A program made the position numbers and the translations under genes. This document shows positions 6,475 to 7,552 of a stretch of DNA of 7,552 nucleotides, one piece after another (within the stretch, counting starts at the first letter, position 1; every line of letters starts with the position of its first letter). The stretch is from Sulfurimonas sp. GTDB taxonomy: Bacteria > Campylobacterota > Campylobacteria > Campylobacterales > Sulfurimonadaceae. The stretch covers positions 1 to 7,552 of the forward strand of contig DTVI01000166.1 in NCBI GenBank assembly GCA_012963655.1, written 5' to 3'. The notes beneath the pieces were generated by a model that saw only the letters and a list, made by a program, of their open reading frames with translations, was not told the DNA's origin and did not search any database.

Positions 6475-7515
6475 ATGAACCACTTTTTAAAAACTAATAA
6501 GTACATGATGAAGACACAGCAAGCCTTGTTAATGTTGCTGATTTTTTTGCCTTTGGCTTTGCTTGCACGAGAAGCGACTGTGGAACAACTTTTTTCAGTG
6601 CAAACCGTTAAGGTGAAAAAAGAAAAAATAAGCCAACGTCTAAGCAACTACGGGTATGTTACAGAAGATGAGGCTAGAATGTATGATGTTTCGCCTCGTT
6701 TTGGGGGGTATATAGTAAACCTATATGCAGATAAGATGTATAAAAAGGTTAAAAAGGGAGAGGCCCTTGCAACGGTGTACTCGCCTGAGGTATTTAAGGC
6801 TAAAGAAGAATATTTAAATACCCAAAAATATACTAAACAAAGACCCAATAAGGGAATGCTTGAAAGTGCTAAGTTAAAGTTAGAACTCTTAGGTATTAGT
6901 AATATAGAGATTGAAAAACTAATCTCAAGAGGAAGTGCTTCGGCTAATACAACGATTTATTCTCCAGTGAATGGATATCTGTTTTTTAAAGATGTACTTA
7001 AGGGATCTGCCTTTAATGCAAAACAAAAACTTTTTCAAATTGTAAATCTTGATGAGGTTTGGATAGAGGCTAAACTCTTTGAAGAAGAAAGAGCTAACTT
7101 ATCTATGACAGCGCATTATGAACTTAGTTTTAAGGGCTTAGATACGGTGTATAAAACAAGCAAGTCTCTTTTATATCCGCAACTTGATCCAAAGGTTGCA
7201 ACCCTAACACTAAGATTAAGAGTTGAAAACCCTGAACATAAGTTGTTTCCCGGAATGTATGCCAAGGTGATTTCTTTAAAAGATGAGTTAGAACAGTTAA
7301 TCCTTCCAACAACTGCTGTTATTCGTAAAGATGGCAAACATTATGTTTTTATGGTGGGTGAGTTTGAAGGTGAATACGAACCATTAGAAGTTCAAGTGAA
7401 AATACTTGATGCCAATACTTATTCGCTTATAGAAGGTCTTGAAGTAGGAGATGAGGTTGTTAATAATGCCTTGTTTATGATGGATTCGGATGCACAAATT
7501 AATGGTTTATATTAG
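6475..7515 (+). CDS. RND efflux periplasmic adaptor subunit, CusB-like (membrane fusion protein)
   Basis: Periplasmic adaptor that links an inner-membrane RND pump to the outer-membrane factor encoded just upstream. It has 346 residues, with a signal peptide of about 31 residues with a long N-region (cleavage expected after LALLA). Motifs in order: VSPRFGGYIVNLYADKMYKK (72-91) with VKKGEALATVYSPEVFKAKE following, the lipoyl half and start of the hairpin in CusB proteins; a short helical hairpin (about 108-155); IYSPVNGYLFFKDVLKGSAF (161-180) and LFQIVNLDEVWIEAKLFEEE (186-205), the second lipoyl half and beta-barrel start; LRVENPEHKLFPGMYAKV (248-265); and LPTTAVIRKDGKHYVFMV (277-294), then the membrane-proximal domain with GLEVGDEVV. 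No Met/His-rich N-terminal extension and no extra metal-binding domain is seen, so the metal is uncertain. ATG 6475 is chosen because AGAAGGA lies 6 bases upstream; the internal Met codons 11 and 12 have no such site. A CusA-type pump gene is expected nearby but is not in the window. Confidence 0.9.
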   Translation: MNHFLKTNKYMMKTQQALLMLLIFLPLALLAREATVEQLFSVQTVKVKKEKISQRLSNYGYVTEDEARMYDVSPRFGGYIVNLYADKMYKKVKKGEALATVYSPEVFKAKEEYLNTQKYTKQRPNKGMLESAKLKLELLGISNIEIEKLISRGSASANTTIYSPVNGYLFFKDVLKGSAFNAKQKLFQIVNLDEVWIEAKLFEEERANLSMTAHYELSFKGLDTVYKTSKSLLYPQLDPKVATLTLRLRVENPEHKLFPGMYAKVISLKDELEQLILPTTAVIRKDGKHYVFMVGEFEGEYEPLEVQVKILDANTYSLIEGLEVGDEVVNNALFMMDSDAQINGLY

Positions 7516-7552
7516 TCATAAGTAGAATATCCGCGTACTGTATCTATATCTG
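7516..7552. other. Tail after the adaptor gene, no assignable gene
   Basis: The last 37 bases contain no ribosome-binding site and no ATG on the plus strand. Two frames stay open to the edge. One is on the minus strand from a TAA at 7514-7512, which would read ...DIDTVRGYSTYD and end 4 bases inside the adaptor gene. The other is a plus-strand frame reading VEYPRTVSIS. Neither is long enough to call. Confidence 0.3.

Noticed and set aside
1..7552. Insertion sequences, tRNA/rRNA genes and CRISPR arrays
   Set aside because: None was seen: no transposase motifs, no long terminal inverted repeats, no regularly spaced repeats and no tRNA-like cloverleaf sequence.

Overview
The window is AT-rich, with TAA-rich stops, good AGGA/AGGAG ribosome-binding sites and tightly packed operons. 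The protein set points to a Gram-negative, probably a member of the Campylobacterota (Campylobacter/Arcobacter/Sulfurimonas-like). The main pointer is an MlaA-MlaC-RND gene trio, which I recall from that phylum (for example the Cj1371-Cj1373 region of Campylobacter jejuni). This placement is inference, because no rRNA or other marker gene is present.

Layout: (1) 1-860, plus strand: the 3' part of a FecCD/BtuC-type ABC importer permease (iron-siderophore, haem or cobalamin). Its N-terminus lies left of the window. (2) 861-1057: a short convergent intergenic region with an AT-rich stem-loop at 1035-1060. (3) 1058-4990, minus strand: a compact operon transcribed leftwards, mlaA (4990-4169), mlaC (4165-3557) and a large MMPL/HpnN-like RND transporter (3556-1058). 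Gene spacing is 3 bp and then 0 bp. (4) 4991-5260: a divergent intergenic region with a candidate promoter for each side. On the plus side, two TCTTCACA repeats lie 11 bp apart and end 10 bp upstream of a TACAAT -10 box, the geometry of an OmpR/PhoB-type response-regulator site. (5) 5261-7515, plus strand: a TolC-family outer-membrane factor followed after 26 bp by a CusB-type periplasmic adaptor. The inner-membrane RND pump expected to complete this tripartite system is not in the window. (6) 7516-7552: a short tail with no assignable gene.

How the genes may work together: MlaA (outer-membrane lipid channel), MlaC (periplasmic lipid shuttle) and the RND protein (12-TM, proton-driven, lipid-exporter family) look like a complete trans-envelope lipid route in which the RND protein takes the place of the MlaFEDB ABC complex. 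MlaA and the RND protein both carry an unusual Asp/Glu+Phe-rich acidic tract predicted to lie in the periplasm, while MlaC has a net basic composition, so the tracts could be docking sites for the shuttle. The divergent outer-membrane factor/adaptor pair is a separate efflux system of the heavy-metal (CBA) type, probably induced through a two-component regulator. The most noteworthy items are the lipid-transport trio with its matched acidic tracts and the response-regulator-like operator.
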